Assembly (NCBI GenBank): GCA_004554555.1
Contig: SFLN01000020.1
Span: 1-35,769, forward strand
From: [Eubacterium] saphenum
GTDB taxonomy: Bacteria > Bacillota > Clostridia > Oscillospirales > Ruminococcaceae
Length of the DNA: 35,769 nucleotides
Direction: 5' to 3'
Made by a program: the position numbers and the translations under genes
The notes under the pieces: model-generated
Database searches by the model: none
Told to the model about the DNA's origin: nothing
The model's input: only the letters and a program-made list of their open reading frames with translations
Shown here: in pieces, positions 22,472-30,080 of the stretch
How the letters are laid out: every line of letters starts with the position of its first letter
Position numbering within the stretch: the stretch's first letter is position 1

Positions 22472-23347
22472 ATGAAAAATGTCCTATCCTCACTCAAATT
22501 CAAGAATTTCGCGCTGCTGACGCTTGCGGGCATCATAAACGCGTTTGGAATTACGATTTTTCTCTCGCCCGTTAATCTCTACGACAGCGGTATTTCGGGA
22601 ACGTCAATGCTTATCGACCAAATCACTCCCGAATATATCACGCTCTCGATAATGCTGCTTGTGCTGAATATACCGCTGTTTGCGTTCGGGCTGAAGCGGC
22701 AGGGCGCGGTGTTCACGATTTACGCGATGTACGCGGTCACGATTTACTCGGTTTCGGCTTGGCTGATAACCGACGTTCTTCCCGTTGATGTAACCTTCGC
22801 TTCTCCCCTCGCGGGACAGGATTTGCTGCTTTGCGCGCTGTTCGGAGGAGTTATCTCGGGCATCGGAAGCGGTCTGGCAATCCGTGCGGGCGGCGCAATG
22901 GACGGAATTGAGGTTATGGCGGTGATTTTCGCCAAGCGTATCGGAATAACCGTCGGCACTTTCGTGATGATTTACAACGTCATTTTGTACATACTTTGCG
23001 GAGTTATCCTCCAGAACTGGATTTTGCCGCTGTATTCGATTGTGACGTATTTCGCGGCGCTGAAAACCATTGACTTTATCGTTGAAGGTATCGACCGCGC
23101 AAAGTCCGCGATGATTATCACGACAATGCCCGATGAAATCTGCGAAAAGCTCTCCGAGGAATTCGGCACGGGCACTACCAAAATGGACTGCGAGGGCGGT
23201 TATCTGAAGCAGCCCAAAACGATAATCTATTTCGTGATAAACCGTTTTCAAATCGGCAGGCTCAAGGATATCGTTCACGGTATCGACCCCGCGGCTTACG
23301 TCACGATAACCGATGTCGCGGACGTTTTCAAGAACAATAATCATTAA
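22472..23347 (+). CDS. YitT-family membrane protein with DUF2179 domain
   Basis: A 291-residue protein with five to six hydrophobic helices (residues 10-195) and a soluble C-terminal DUF2179 domain (about 205-288; IDRAKSAMIITTMPDEICEKL, ending YVTITDVADVF). This is the YitT/DUF161 family, common in Bacillota; function is not established, though a transport or ligand-sensing role has been suggested. The ATG at 22472 has GGAGG eight bases upstream and lies about 35 bases after a consensus promoter. An upstream in-frame extension would overlap that promoter and is rejected. dut follows after 16 bases, so they probably form an operon. Confidence 0.88.
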   Translation: MKNVLSSLKFKNFALLTLAGIINAFGITIFLSPVNLYDSGISGTSMLIDQITPEYITLSIMLLVLNIPLFAFGLKRQGAVFTIYAMYAVTIYSVSAWLITDVLPVDVTFASPLAGQDLLLCALFGGVISGIGSGLAIRAGGAMDGIEVMAVIFAKRIGITVGTFVMIYNVILYILCGVILQNWILPLYSIVTYFAALKTIDFIVEGIDRAKSAMIITTMPDEICEKLSEEFGTGTTKMDCEGGYLKQPKTIIYFVINRFQIGRLKDIVHGIDPAAYVTITDVADVFKNNNH

Positions 23348-23363
23348 CGAAAGGATTTCACTT

Positions 23364-23852
23364 ATGAAAAAAATCGCACAATTTGAGAAAGTCAGCTTAG
23401 CGCAGTTCCTTGACGGGTGCAAGCGCCCCAACGCCGAGGAAATCTACGCGAAAATTATGCTCCCGCGCCGCGCCACAACAGGCTCTGCGGGCTACGACTT
23501 TTTCGCGCCGTTTGACATTGATTTGAACGCGGGCGAAACCGCAAAAATTCCCACGGGTATCCGCGTGAAGATTGACGAGGGCTGGCTTTTGTCGCTTTAC
23601 CCGAGAAGCGGGCTTGGGTTTAAGTTCCGCCTTCAGCTCGACAACACCGTTGGAATTATCGACAGCGACTACTATTTCTCCGACAACGAGGGGCACATTT
23701 TCGCGAAAATCACCAACGATTCCCGCGAAAACAAAGCCCTGCACATTCCCGCCGGAGCGGGCTTTATACAGGGCATTTTTACGGAATACGGAATTACCGC
23801 TGACGACGACGCAACCGAAATCCGCAACGGCGGCTTCGGCTCTACGGGTTAA
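23364..23852 (+). CDS. dut: dUTP diphosphatase (trimeric type)
   Basis: A 162-residue homolog of trimeric dUTPases, which hydrolyse dUTP to dUMP and keep uracil out of DNA. All five motifs are visible in order: AGYDFFA, PRSGLG, NTVGIIDSDYY, AGAGFIQGIF and the glycine-rich C-terminal arm RNGGFGSTG. Somewhat longer than the minimal ~145-residue enzyme, with an N-terminal extension of about 30 residues. The ATG at 23364 follows AAAGGA. Its stop codon overlaps the stop of the convergent HD-GYP gene in the shared bases TTAA, leaving no room for a terminator. Nothing suggests a prophage origin. Confidence 0.93.
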   Translation: MKKIAQFEKVSLAQFLDGCKRPNAEEIYAKIMLPRRATTGSAGYDFFAPFDIDLNAGETAKIPTGIRVKIDEGWLLSLYPRSGLGFKFRLQLDNTVGIIDSDYYFSDNEGHIFAKITNDSRENKALHIPAGAGFIQGIFTEYGITADDDATEIRNGGFGSTG

Positions 23853-26809
23853 AGATTATCGTCCGTGTTGTCGTAGAAAACGTCGTTGAATTTTCCTTCA
23901 TCGACAAGCTCAAAGAACACATCAACGATTTTCGGATTGAGCTGCTTTCCCGAAATTCTATGCATCTCGGCAAGAATATTGTCCTTGCTCATCTGCTTGC
24001 GGTAAGCGCGCGTTGAATTCATCGCGTCAAACGTGTCCGCAACAGTGATAATCTGCGCAACCTCGGGTATCTCGTCGCCTTTCAGTCCGCGCGGATAACC
24101 CGAACCATCGTAATACTCGTGATGATATCCCGCTCCGATTGCAAGGTCGGGGCGGATTTCTATTTCCTTGAGGATTTTAAAGCCGTTTTCCGCGTGGTGA
24201 CGGATAACCTCGTACTCCTCGTTCGTGAGCCGCGAGGGTTTCCCGAGAATGCTGTCGGGAACGGCTATTTTTCCTATGTCGTGAAGAAGCCCTATATTGT
24301 AAATGTCTTCAACCTGCTGCTTGCCGTAGCCCATTCTCTCGGCAATCATCGCAGTGTAGCGCGCCACTCTGAACGAGTGACCGTTGGTGTAGGTGTCCTT
24401 TAAGTCGATGCACTTCGCAAATGCGCGTATAATCTGGTCAACGAACAGGCGGTTTTCCTCTTCCTTGCGCTTGAGGCGGCGGTTCTTGATGTTCATCGTG
24501 ATGAGCATCGCCAGCATTCCCACCGCAAGAACGCCGAACACAATCAGCGCCCAAAACCAGAACTGCTCGAAAAACGCTCTTTCCTTTTCCATCTTTACGG
24601 AAACAGTCGCAGTCGGCTGTCCTGTTGTGATGTCGATGATTGAAAATCTGAACGTGTACTCGCCCGAATCAAGGTTTGTGTAGCTTATCGGCTGCAAGTC
24701 CTGTCGGGTGACGGAGATTTTGTCGTTGTCGAAGCCCTCGAGGCAATACGACAGGCGCGGGTTGGAAAAACCGAAAGTGAGCGCGTAGCCGTAGATTGTC
24801 AGACGCTTGCAGTTTGCGGGAATTTTCAGCGTTTCCCCGTCATTTATCATAACCCGCTTGTCGTCGATATCGACATACGGTACGGCAAGCTTTATTTCCG
24901 AGCCGTTTTTGCGGCGCGCGTTTATGTTGACCGCAGCAACACCCGTCTGTCCTGCGATGTAAAGCGTTCCGTCCTCGGCAAGGCAGCTGCGCGAATTTGC
25001 CGTGGCAATCGCCGGAATACCGCATTTCATATCGTAAAACGCGTACTCGATTTCACCGACCGAGATAAGCTTATCCGCATTTACAACGTAAATTCCGCTG
25101 CTGCTCAAAATCCACGCTTCATCAGAATTGTCCGTAAAAATATCGAAATTGTTGGAGTACGGGAAGTTCGTGAGAGTTTTCACGTTCTCGTCCTTCATAT
25201 AGGCAAGCGAGTTGCCCGTGATAATCCAGTAGCCGCCGCGCTTTTCGTCGGGCTTTATCCGAAGAACAATCTCCGATTTCAAGCCGCCCTCCAAGCCGAT
25301 TTGCTTGACAGCCTTTCCGTTTTCGACAATGAAAATACCGCCGCCGTCACTTCCGAGGTAGATTTTCCCGTTATCGCCGCCGCAAACCGTGAGGATTTCA
25401 GCGTTTCCGATGCCGCTGCTTTCATCAAGGAAATTCTCGATTTTGCCGTCCTTTATAAGGGCAACTCCGCCGCTTGTCGCCGCAGCAATCGTTCCGTCCG
25501 AAAGCTCCACAACATCGCGGACCTTCTGCGATTTCAAGCCGTTTTCGGCATTGAACGAAACAAAGTCCTTCCCGTCATAGCACAAAAGCCCGTTTGCGCC
25601 GTAGGTGCAAAGCCAGAGCTTGTTTTGCGAGTCGGTGATTATGCAGCGAATTCGTATGCCGTTCAGCAGCTCGGTGAGTTCGTTTGACTTTTGCTCGTTG
25701 TTTTCGCCGACAATGTACAGACCGCTGTCCGTGCCTATGTACAAATCGCCGTTAAACAGGCAGGTTGTGTTGACAACAACTTCGGGAAGTCCCGCAGCCT
25801 GGCTGATGTCGGTGAAATTGTTATTGACCAGCTTCATCACACCCTGCCGCGACGAAACAAACCAAACGTTGTTCTCGTAGTCCGTCATCGATTTCTCGAC
25901 AGAGTTGTTCAGCGGGTAATTCTCGGCGGTGTATTTGCCGTTTTTGTTGAGTATGCCGATACCGCTGTCCGAGCAAACCCAGAAATTGTTCTCGTCAATC
26001 GCGCCGATTGAATTTATATTGGACGCGGGCTCAGCGTTTATAACGTGGAAATTCATCATCTTGTCCGTGATATTTCCGCGAATAATGTTGGATTTATCCG
26101 TGCCCAGCCAGACCACTCCCGCTTCGTATTCATCGGGAGTTATGCAGGTAACTATGCCAAAGCCCATTTCCTCGCTGCCGTAAGAAGCGGTGATTTCAAG
26201 GTTCTCCATACGAAAAAACACGCCGTCCATCGTACAGCCGTAAACCGCGCCGTCTTTGCCTGCGGTGAGCTGCTTGATGTACTTTCCGTTTATCGCCTCG
26301 TTATCGATAACCGAAAGCTCGCCTTTGTCGTTGATATAAGCAAGCTCGCTTGTTGTGCCGAAGATGATATTTCCCGCGCCGTCCTCGGTTATATCGCGAA
26401 CCGAAAGCGATGAAATACCGTTTTCTCGGTTGTAGAACGTAAAGCTGCCGTTCTCGTAGAGCGCAATACCGCTGTCGTTTGTGCCAACCCAAAGACGATT
26501 TTTCGAGTCGATGAAAAGACTGTCAACGCTTGTGACACCCGTGTTCGAGTCGAAGCGCGTGAAATTCACTCCGTCATAGCGGATAAGACCGCTGTAGCTG
26601 CCGATGTAGATAAATCCATCGTCCGTCTGAACGATATCGTTTGCCTCGGACGTGGGCAAGCCGTTGGAGTTGTTGTACATAACGGCAGAATAGTTGTCCG
26701 CCTGTTTCTCCTCGGCAAAAGCGGGTTTCCCCGAGAAAAACAGCGCAATCACCATCAAAAGCGCGATAAACGCCGCAATAATCCTGTTTTTTAATCTGAC
26801 CGCGCGCAT
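23849..26809 (-). CDS. Propeller-Y_Y_Y sensor fused to an HD-GYP domain
   Basis: A 986-residue membrane receptor. A signal peptide ends at AFA-EE (about residue 32). Many Reg_prop-type beta-propeller repeats follow (about 40-630, pattern DxxGxxYIGxxxGLxxYDG), then a Y_Y_Y domain (about 640-755), a membrane helix (about 765-787) and a cytoplasmic HD-GYP domain (about 800-970). The latter has HDIGKIAVPD (843-852), HH at 896-897 and GYP at 904-906, all metal and GYP residues present. It should sense an extracellular ligand and hydrolyse c-di-GMP. In hybrid histidine-kinase relatives the same sensor reads polysaccharides. The ATG at 26809 has AGAGGTGA seven bases upstream. It has its own promoter. 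Confidence 0.92.
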   Translation of the reverse strand: MRAVRLKNRIIAAFIALLMVIALFFSGKPAFAEEKQADNYSAVMYNNSNGLPTSEANDIVQTDDGFIYIGSYSGLIRYDGVNFTRFDSNTGVTSVDSLFIDSKNRLWVGTNDSGIALYENGSFTFYNRENGISSLSVRDITEDGAGNIIFGTTSELAYINDKGELSVIDNEAINGKYIKQLTAGKDGAVYGCTMDGVFFRMENLEITASYGSEEMGFGIVTCITPDEYEAGVVWLGTDKSNIIRGNITDKMMNFHVINAEPASNINSIGAIDENNFWVCSDSGIGILNKNGKYTAENYPLNNSVEKSMTDYENNVWFVSSRQGVMKLVNNNFTDISQAAGLPEVVVNTTCLFNGDLYIGTDSGLYIVGENNEQKSNELTELLNGIRIRCIITDSQNKLWLCTYGANGLLCYDGKDFVSFNAENGLKSQKVRDVVELSDGTIAAATSGGVALIKDGKIENFLDESSGIGNAEILTVCGGDNGKIYLGSDGGGIFIVENGKAVKQIGLEGGLKSEIVLRIKPDEKRGGYWIITGNSLAYMKDENVKTLTNFPYSNNFDIFTDNSDEAWILSSSGIYVVNADKLISVGEIEYAFYDMKCGIPAIATANSRSCLAEDGTLYIAGQTGVAAVNINARRKNGSEIKLAVPYVDIDDKRVMINDGETLKIPANCKRLTIYGYALTFGFSNPRLSYCLEGFDNDKISVTRQDLQPISYTNLDSGEYTFRFSIIDITTGQPTATVSVKMEKERAFFEQFWFWALIVFGVLAVGMLAMLITMNIKNRRLKRKEEENRLFVDQIIRAFAKCIDLKDTYTNGHSFRVARYTAMIAERMGYGKQQVEDIYNIGLLHDIGKIAVPDSILGKPSRLTNEEYEVIRHHAENGFKILKEIEIRPDLAIGAGYHHEYYDGSGYPRGLKGDEIPEVAQIITVADTFDAMNSTRAYRKQMSKDNILAEMHRISGKQLNPKIVDVFFELVDEGKFNDVFYDNTDDNL

Positions 26810-26860
26810 TGTGTCACCTCTCAAAAACGCACCAAAAACCACTTTTTTCCACACACTTTC

Positions 26861-26889
26861 ATTATATCACACTTCATTGATAAAGTCAA
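26861..26889 (-). promoter_or_regulatory. Sigma-A promoter of the HD-GYP receptor gene
   Basis: On the minus strand TTGACT (26889-26884), 17 bases, TATAAT (26866-26861), with TGA before the -10. Confidence 0.8.
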
Positions 26890-26900
26890 CAAATTCCGCA

Positions 26901-26935
26901 AAATAAAAGAGCCAACTGTGTAAAAAGTTGGCTCT
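26901..26935 (-). terminator. Terminator of the dpaA-dpaB unit
   Basis: A ten-base stem AGAGCCAACT/AGTTGGCTCT (26908-26917 with 26926-26935) beginning six bases after the dpaB stop, followed on the minus strand by TTTTATTT. It lies just upstream of the HD-GYP promoter and so separates the two units. Confidence 0.85.
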
Positions 26936-26940
26936 TGATT

Positions 26941-27534
26941 TCAGCCGGAAAAAGTCGGCTGAATTTGCTTTCCGTCAAGCGCGTCGAGAATGGTTTCGGG
27001 AATTTTCCTAAAATCAGCCACCAGCGAAAACGGTTTCGCAAGACAATCGTCCTGCGCCAGCGGTACAAAGTAATAATTTTTGTAATTCCGAAGCGCGCCG
27101 ATGTTCTTCGCAGAGCCGGAAAGCGCGTCGTTCGTCGATACCGCAATCACCACGGGACGCTGGTTGCGAAGGTGACTTTTCACCGCCATACAGACGGGCG
27201 TGTCGGTTATCCCGACCGCAAGTTTCGCGAGAGTGTTCCCCGTACAGGGCGCGACGACGAGAACATCAAACATTTTTTTCGGACCGACGGGTTCGGTTGA
27301 GGTGATGTCGTGGAGAACCGTTTTCCCCGTTATTTCAAACATTCGCGCGGCGTTTCTCTGCGCCGTGCCGAAACGCGTGTCAAGCGAGTACGCGTTAAAG
27401 GACATTATGGGGGTTATCTCGCAGCCAAGCTCCGTTAGCTCTTCAAGCGCTTTGAACGCCTTTTCAAACGTGCAGAACGACCCGCAGACCGCAAAACCAA
27501 CCCGCAGTCCCGAAAGTCTTTCAATATCGGACAA
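26941..27534 (-). CDS. dpaB: Dipicolinate synthase subunit B
   Basis: A 197-residue flavoprotein-like protein of the DpaB/SpoVFB family. It has an N-terminal FAVCGSFCTFEKAF nucleotide loop, central VVAPCTGNTLAKLA, and the SHLRNQRPVVIAVSTNDALSG stretch typical of flavin-dependent decarboxylase-like folds. With DpaA it makes dipicolinic acid in the mother cell for spore heat resistance. The start is a TTG with GGGGG seven bases upstream, an unusual start worth noting. It lies 60 bases downstream of dpaA, with a small repeat cluster in the gap, and ends at a good terminator. Confidence 0.93.
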   Translation of the reverse strand: MSDIERLSGLRVGFAVCGSFCTFEKAFKALEELTELGCEITPIMSFNAYSLDTRFGTAQRNAARMFEITGKTVLHDITSTEPVGPKKMFDVLVVAPCTGNTLAKLAVGITDTPVCMAVKSHLRNQRPVVIAVSTNDALSGSAKNIGALRNYKNYYFVPLAQDDCLAKPFSLVADFRKIPETILDALDGKQIQPTFSG

Positions 27535-27550
27535 TTTTATGCCCCCTTTT

Positions 27551-27574
27551 CAGTTTACAGTTTACAGATTACAG
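27551..27574 (-). repeat. Heptamer repeat between dpaA and dpaB
   Basis: On the minus strand CTGTAAT, CTGTAAA and CTGTAAA follow each other and end in CTG. An inverted copy of the core (AGATTACAG on the minus strand) occurs in the dpaA 3' end at 27599-27607, so the transcript could fold between the two genes. Confidence 0.6.
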
Positions 27575-27594
27575 CTTATGCCAAACCGCGCCTG

Positions 27595-28383
27595 TCATCT
27601 GTAATCTATAAGCTGACGTATTTCCTCGGCGATGAATTTTCCTGCGGTTTTCGGGAAATGCTTCCCCGGAAGCCCGCCCGCCGCGATGTATTTCACGCCG
27701 TTCTTATCGCAGAGCTGTTTTTCCCGTTCACCGTCAAGCGTTGCCAGTTCCACATAAGCGCCGATATCCGAGAAAAATTCCTCCGGCAAAACGTGCGCGG
27801 GAACAGTGTTTGCGCAGTAATCAAAGCCGCCGCTTATTCCGTTTATATCAACAGCGGAAAAACCTTCAAGCTCTGCTTCGGCTCGGACAGCGGGATTTCT
27901 CGCAGCAACCGTCACTTTCGCACCGAGAGTTTTCAGATACTTTGCAAGATATTTCGCAATTCTCCCGTAACCCGTCACAAGGATTTCCGCGCCGAGCACC
28001 GCTCCGTCACCGTTCTGCGACAGAATACAAGCTGCCGCTTCCGCTGTAAGAGCTGCGTTTTTCAGCGCAAGACGCTCGCTTGCAAAATAGTTTACAAGCT
28101 CAAGGTTGTTCTCACGGCAAAGAGCTTCTAGATTATCACAAGTTCCTCCCGCGAAAACAACCGCGTCTTTCTCGGCGTATTGCAGGATAATATTGAACGT
28201 AACCGACGTTTGCGCAAGCGGCGCGTTTATGCTCTTTTTGTCTTTGGTAAGGGGAACAGGCAGGACAATCCCGCCGAATTTCCCCTGCGGTTCGGGAAAA
28301 TTCCCCATAAAAAGCCGCTCGGCAGAAAGCAAATCCGCCGTGTACAACATTCTTCTGTCGCCGCCGATACACAAAATATTCAT
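27595..28383 (-). CDS. dpaA: Dipicolinate synthase subunit A
   Basis: A 262-residue protein of the DpaA/SpoVFA family. It opens MNILCIGGDRRMLYTADLL, has a hallmark N-terminal domain and then an NAD(P)-binding domain with ILVTGYGRIAKYLAKYLKTLGAKVTVAARN. It oxidises the lysine-pathway intermediate to dipicolinate with DpaB. AAGGAGC precedes the ATG. Upstream is a CATACAAT element typical of mother-cell sigma factors and not of sigma-A. The last codons lie in an inverted copy of the intergenic repeat. Presence of both subunits is good evidence for an endospore-former. Confidence 0.94.
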   Translation of the reverse strand: MNILCIGGDRRMLYTADLLSAERLFMGNFPEPQGKFGGIVLPVPLTKDKKSINAPLAQTSVTFNIILQYAEKDAVVFAGGTCDNLEALCRENNLELVNYFASERLALKNAALTAEAAACILSQNGDGAVLGAEILVTGYGRIAKYLAKYLKTLGAKVTVAARNPAVRAEAELEGFSAVDINGISGGFDYCANTVPAHVLPEEFFSDIGAYVELATLDGEREKQLCDKNGVKYIAAGGLPGKHFPKTAGKFIAEEIRQLIDYR

Positions 28384-28429
28384 AGCTGCTCCTTAACTTG
28401 TCAACATTTCCCTATTACTCCTCAATAAC

Positions 28430-28456
28430 ATTGTATGCAAATTAAAAAGATTAGTG
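28430..28456 (-). promoter_or_regulatory. Possible mother-cell sporulation promoter of dpaA
   Basis: On the minus strand CATACAAT (28437-28430), preceded by CAC (28456-28454) at 16 bases. CATACAAT fits sigma-E -10 elements and CATA plus an upstream AC fits sigma-K. Dipicolinate synthase genes are sigma-K controlled in Bacillus. The -35 is weak. Confidence 0.4.
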
Positions 28457-28465
28457 AAAAAAGTA

Positions 28466-28494
28466 TTGCTTTACGGGGAAAAATATTATATAAT
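28466..28494 (+). promoter_or_regulatory. Sigma-A promoter of the pyrophosphatase-Maf operon
   Basis: TTGCTT (28466-28471), 17 bases, TATAAT (28489-28494). Leader about 55 bases. Confidence 0.75.
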
Positions 28495-28556
28495 AGAATT
28501 GTGAGAAAAAATTCGGCTGCGGAAAAGCAGACCGATTGAAAAAGGAAGGATTTTTT

Positions 28557-29102
28557 ATGAACATTTGGCACGACGTAGCACCCGAAAGAATTACCCCTTA
28601 TGATTTTCTGGCGGTTGTGGAAATCGAAAAGGGCAGCAAGAAAAAGTACGAGCTTGACAAGGAAACCGGGCTTATCCGACTGGACAGGATACTCTACACC
28701 TCCACGCACTACCCCGCAAACTACGGCTTTATCCCGAGAACGCTTGCCGACGACGGCGACCCGCTTGACGTGCTGATTTTGTGCAACGAGCCGATTGACC
28801 CGCTGGTTATCGTGCAGTGCTATGCAATCGGCGTTATCACAATGCTTGACAACGGCAAAAATGACGAGAAAATCATAGCAATCCCGTTTGAGGACCCGAC
28901 CTACAACGCTTACCGCGGAATTGAGGCGCTGCCGTCGCACATTTTCGAGGAAATGCGCCATTTCTTCAGCGTGTACAAGCAGCTTGAGGGCAAGGAAACC
29001 GCGGTTAACGAGGTTATGGGGCAAAAGCAGGCGGTTGAGATTATCAAGCAGTGCATTGACAACTACAACAACACCTACGAAAACGGTGTAAAAAGGAAGT
29101 AA
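28557..29102 (+). CDS. ppa: Inorganic pyrophosphatase (family I)
   Basis: A 181-residue cytoplasmic enzyme that hydrolyses pyrophosphate. The family I signature DDGDPLDVLIL (metal-binding aspartates) is at about residues 61-71. It is preceded by KKKYELDKETGLIRLDRIL and YPANYGFIPRTL, and followed by the Lys/Tyr-containing DPTYNAYRGIEALP. Length matches the family. The ATG at 28557 has AAAGGAAGGA upstream; the in-frame TTG at 28536 lies before it. It is followed four bases later by maf, and both products act on phosphate anhydrides in nucleotide housekeeping. Confidence 0.95.
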   Translation: MNIWHDVAPERITPYDFLAVVEIEKGSKKKYELDKETGLIRLDRILYTSTHYPANYGFIPRTLADDGDPLDVLILCNEPIDPLVIVQCYAIGVITMLDNGKNDEKIIAIPFEDPTYNAYRGIEALPSHIFEEMRHFFSVYKQLEGKETAVNEVMGQKQAVEIIKQCIDNYNNTYENGVKRK

Positions 29103-29106
29103 TCAA

Positions 29107-29658
29107 GTGATACTTGCAAGTCAAAGTCCGAGAAGACGCGAGCTGTTGTCGCTTATCACGGAGGATTTTCGGATAATTCCCGCAAAGGGCGAGGAGATTT
29201 TGCCGGAGAAGATTTCGCCGGAAAACGCTGTCCTCACGCTGTCCGAGCAAAAGGCAGACGAGATTTACCGCGAAAATCGGGGCGAGGTTATTGTTGCGGC
29301 GGACACGATTGTGGCGATTGACGGGAAAATTCTCGGGAAGCCCGCTGATGAAAAAGACGCGTTTGCGATGCTGAAAACGCTGTCGGGGCGCGTACACGAG
29401 GTGTTCACGGGAGTTTGCGTGGTTTTCGCGAACGGTCAAAAGGAGCGGTTTTTCGAGGAAACGAAGGTTGAGTTTTACGAGCTTTCGGACGAGGAGATTG
29501 CCGATTATATCAAGACGGGCGAGCCGATGGATAAGGCGGGCGCGTATGGGATTCAGGGGAAAGGCGCGCTGCTTGTGAAGCGGATTGACGGGGATTATTA
29601 CAATGTGATGGGGCTGCCGGTGGCGAGATTATTGCGCGTTCTGAACGCGGAGTTTTAA
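29107..29658 (+). CDS. maf: Maf-like nucleoside triphosphate pyrophosphatase
   Basis: A 183-residue Maf-family enzyme that removes pyrophosphate from non-canonical or pyrimidine nucleotides (dTTP/UTP or m7GTP type) and has been linked to septum control. Motifs: ILASQSPRRRELL at the N-terminus, VAADTIVAIDGKILGKP in mid-protein and KAGAYGIQGKGALLVKRIDGDYYNVMGLP near the C-terminus, all conserved. It starts with GTG at 29107, four bases after the ppa stop, with AGGAAG just upstream: tight coupling. The hairpin element begins about 25 bases after its stop. Confidence 0.94.
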   Translation: MILASQSPRRRELLSLITEDFRIIPAKGEEILPEKISPENAVLTLSEQKADEIYRENRGEVIVAADTIVAIDGKILGKPADEKDAFAMLKTLSGRVHEVFTGVCVVFANGQKERFFEETKVEFYELSDEEIADYIKTGEPMDKAGAYGIQGKGALLVKRIDGDYYNVMGLPVARLLRVLNAEF

Positions 29659-29682
29659 CTCAGCGCACTTAAAGCACCGCGT

Positions 29683-29939
29683 AGCGAAAAAAGTCTTTTT
29701 GGAGGTCCAGGAACCTTTTTCTTCAGAAAAAGGTTCTTGGTCGCCGAAGGCACTCGGCACGAAGTGCCGCCACTCGCGGCGAAGCCGCGCTACTCCGCGC
29801 GGAGCGCGGCAAACGCGTAAGCAAGCGCAAAGGGGTTCAAGGGGGAAACAAGAGTTTCCCCCTTGAGGAATAGGGTTTGGGGAAAACCCCGAGGGGTGTT
29901 CCCCAAGCGATTTTTCGGGTTCGATGCCCGAAAAATCGC
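29683..29939 (+). repeat. Hairpin-array element, left copy (about 257 bp)
   Basis: Ordered hairpins on the plus strand. 29711-29736: 11-bp stem, loop TTCA. 29743-29751: GCC-GAA-GGC. 29755-29769: CGGCAC-GAA-GTGCCG. 29775-29789: CGCGGC-GAA-GCCGCG. 29795-29809: CCGCGC-GGA-GCGCGG. 29837-29866: 12-bp stem, loop CAAGAG. 29877-29906: nested G/C-run hairpin. 29907-29939: 13-bp stem, loop TTCGATG. The three triloop hairpins are spaced exactly 20 bases apart with linkers NNACT. The same series occurs inverted at 30081-30318. No credible protein is encoded. Family unknown to me. Confidence 0.9.
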
Positions 29940-30020
29940 CCGCGCCTCCCGCAAAGCATTTCCAACGGTAAAACTCGGCATACACCGAAATCTCCCCCAT
30001 AAACCAAACTTTGAATAAGA

Positions 30021-30052
30021 AAAAACCTCGGGGTTTTCGCCCGAGTTTTTTT
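30021..30052. terminator. Bidirectional terminator between the two hairpin-array copies
   Basis: CTCGGG/CCCGAG (30027-30032 with 30040-30045) with an A run before and seven T after, so it can work on both strands. It is at the centre of the region between convergent maf and rhomboid genes. Confidence 0.75.
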
Positions 30053-30080
30053 GTTGGAATTACTTTGTGGTTGCTCTTAT

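Noticed and set aside
23364..23852. Prophage remnant marked by dUTPase
   Set aside because: No other phage genes nearby; it lies in an ordinary operon with a YitT-family gene.
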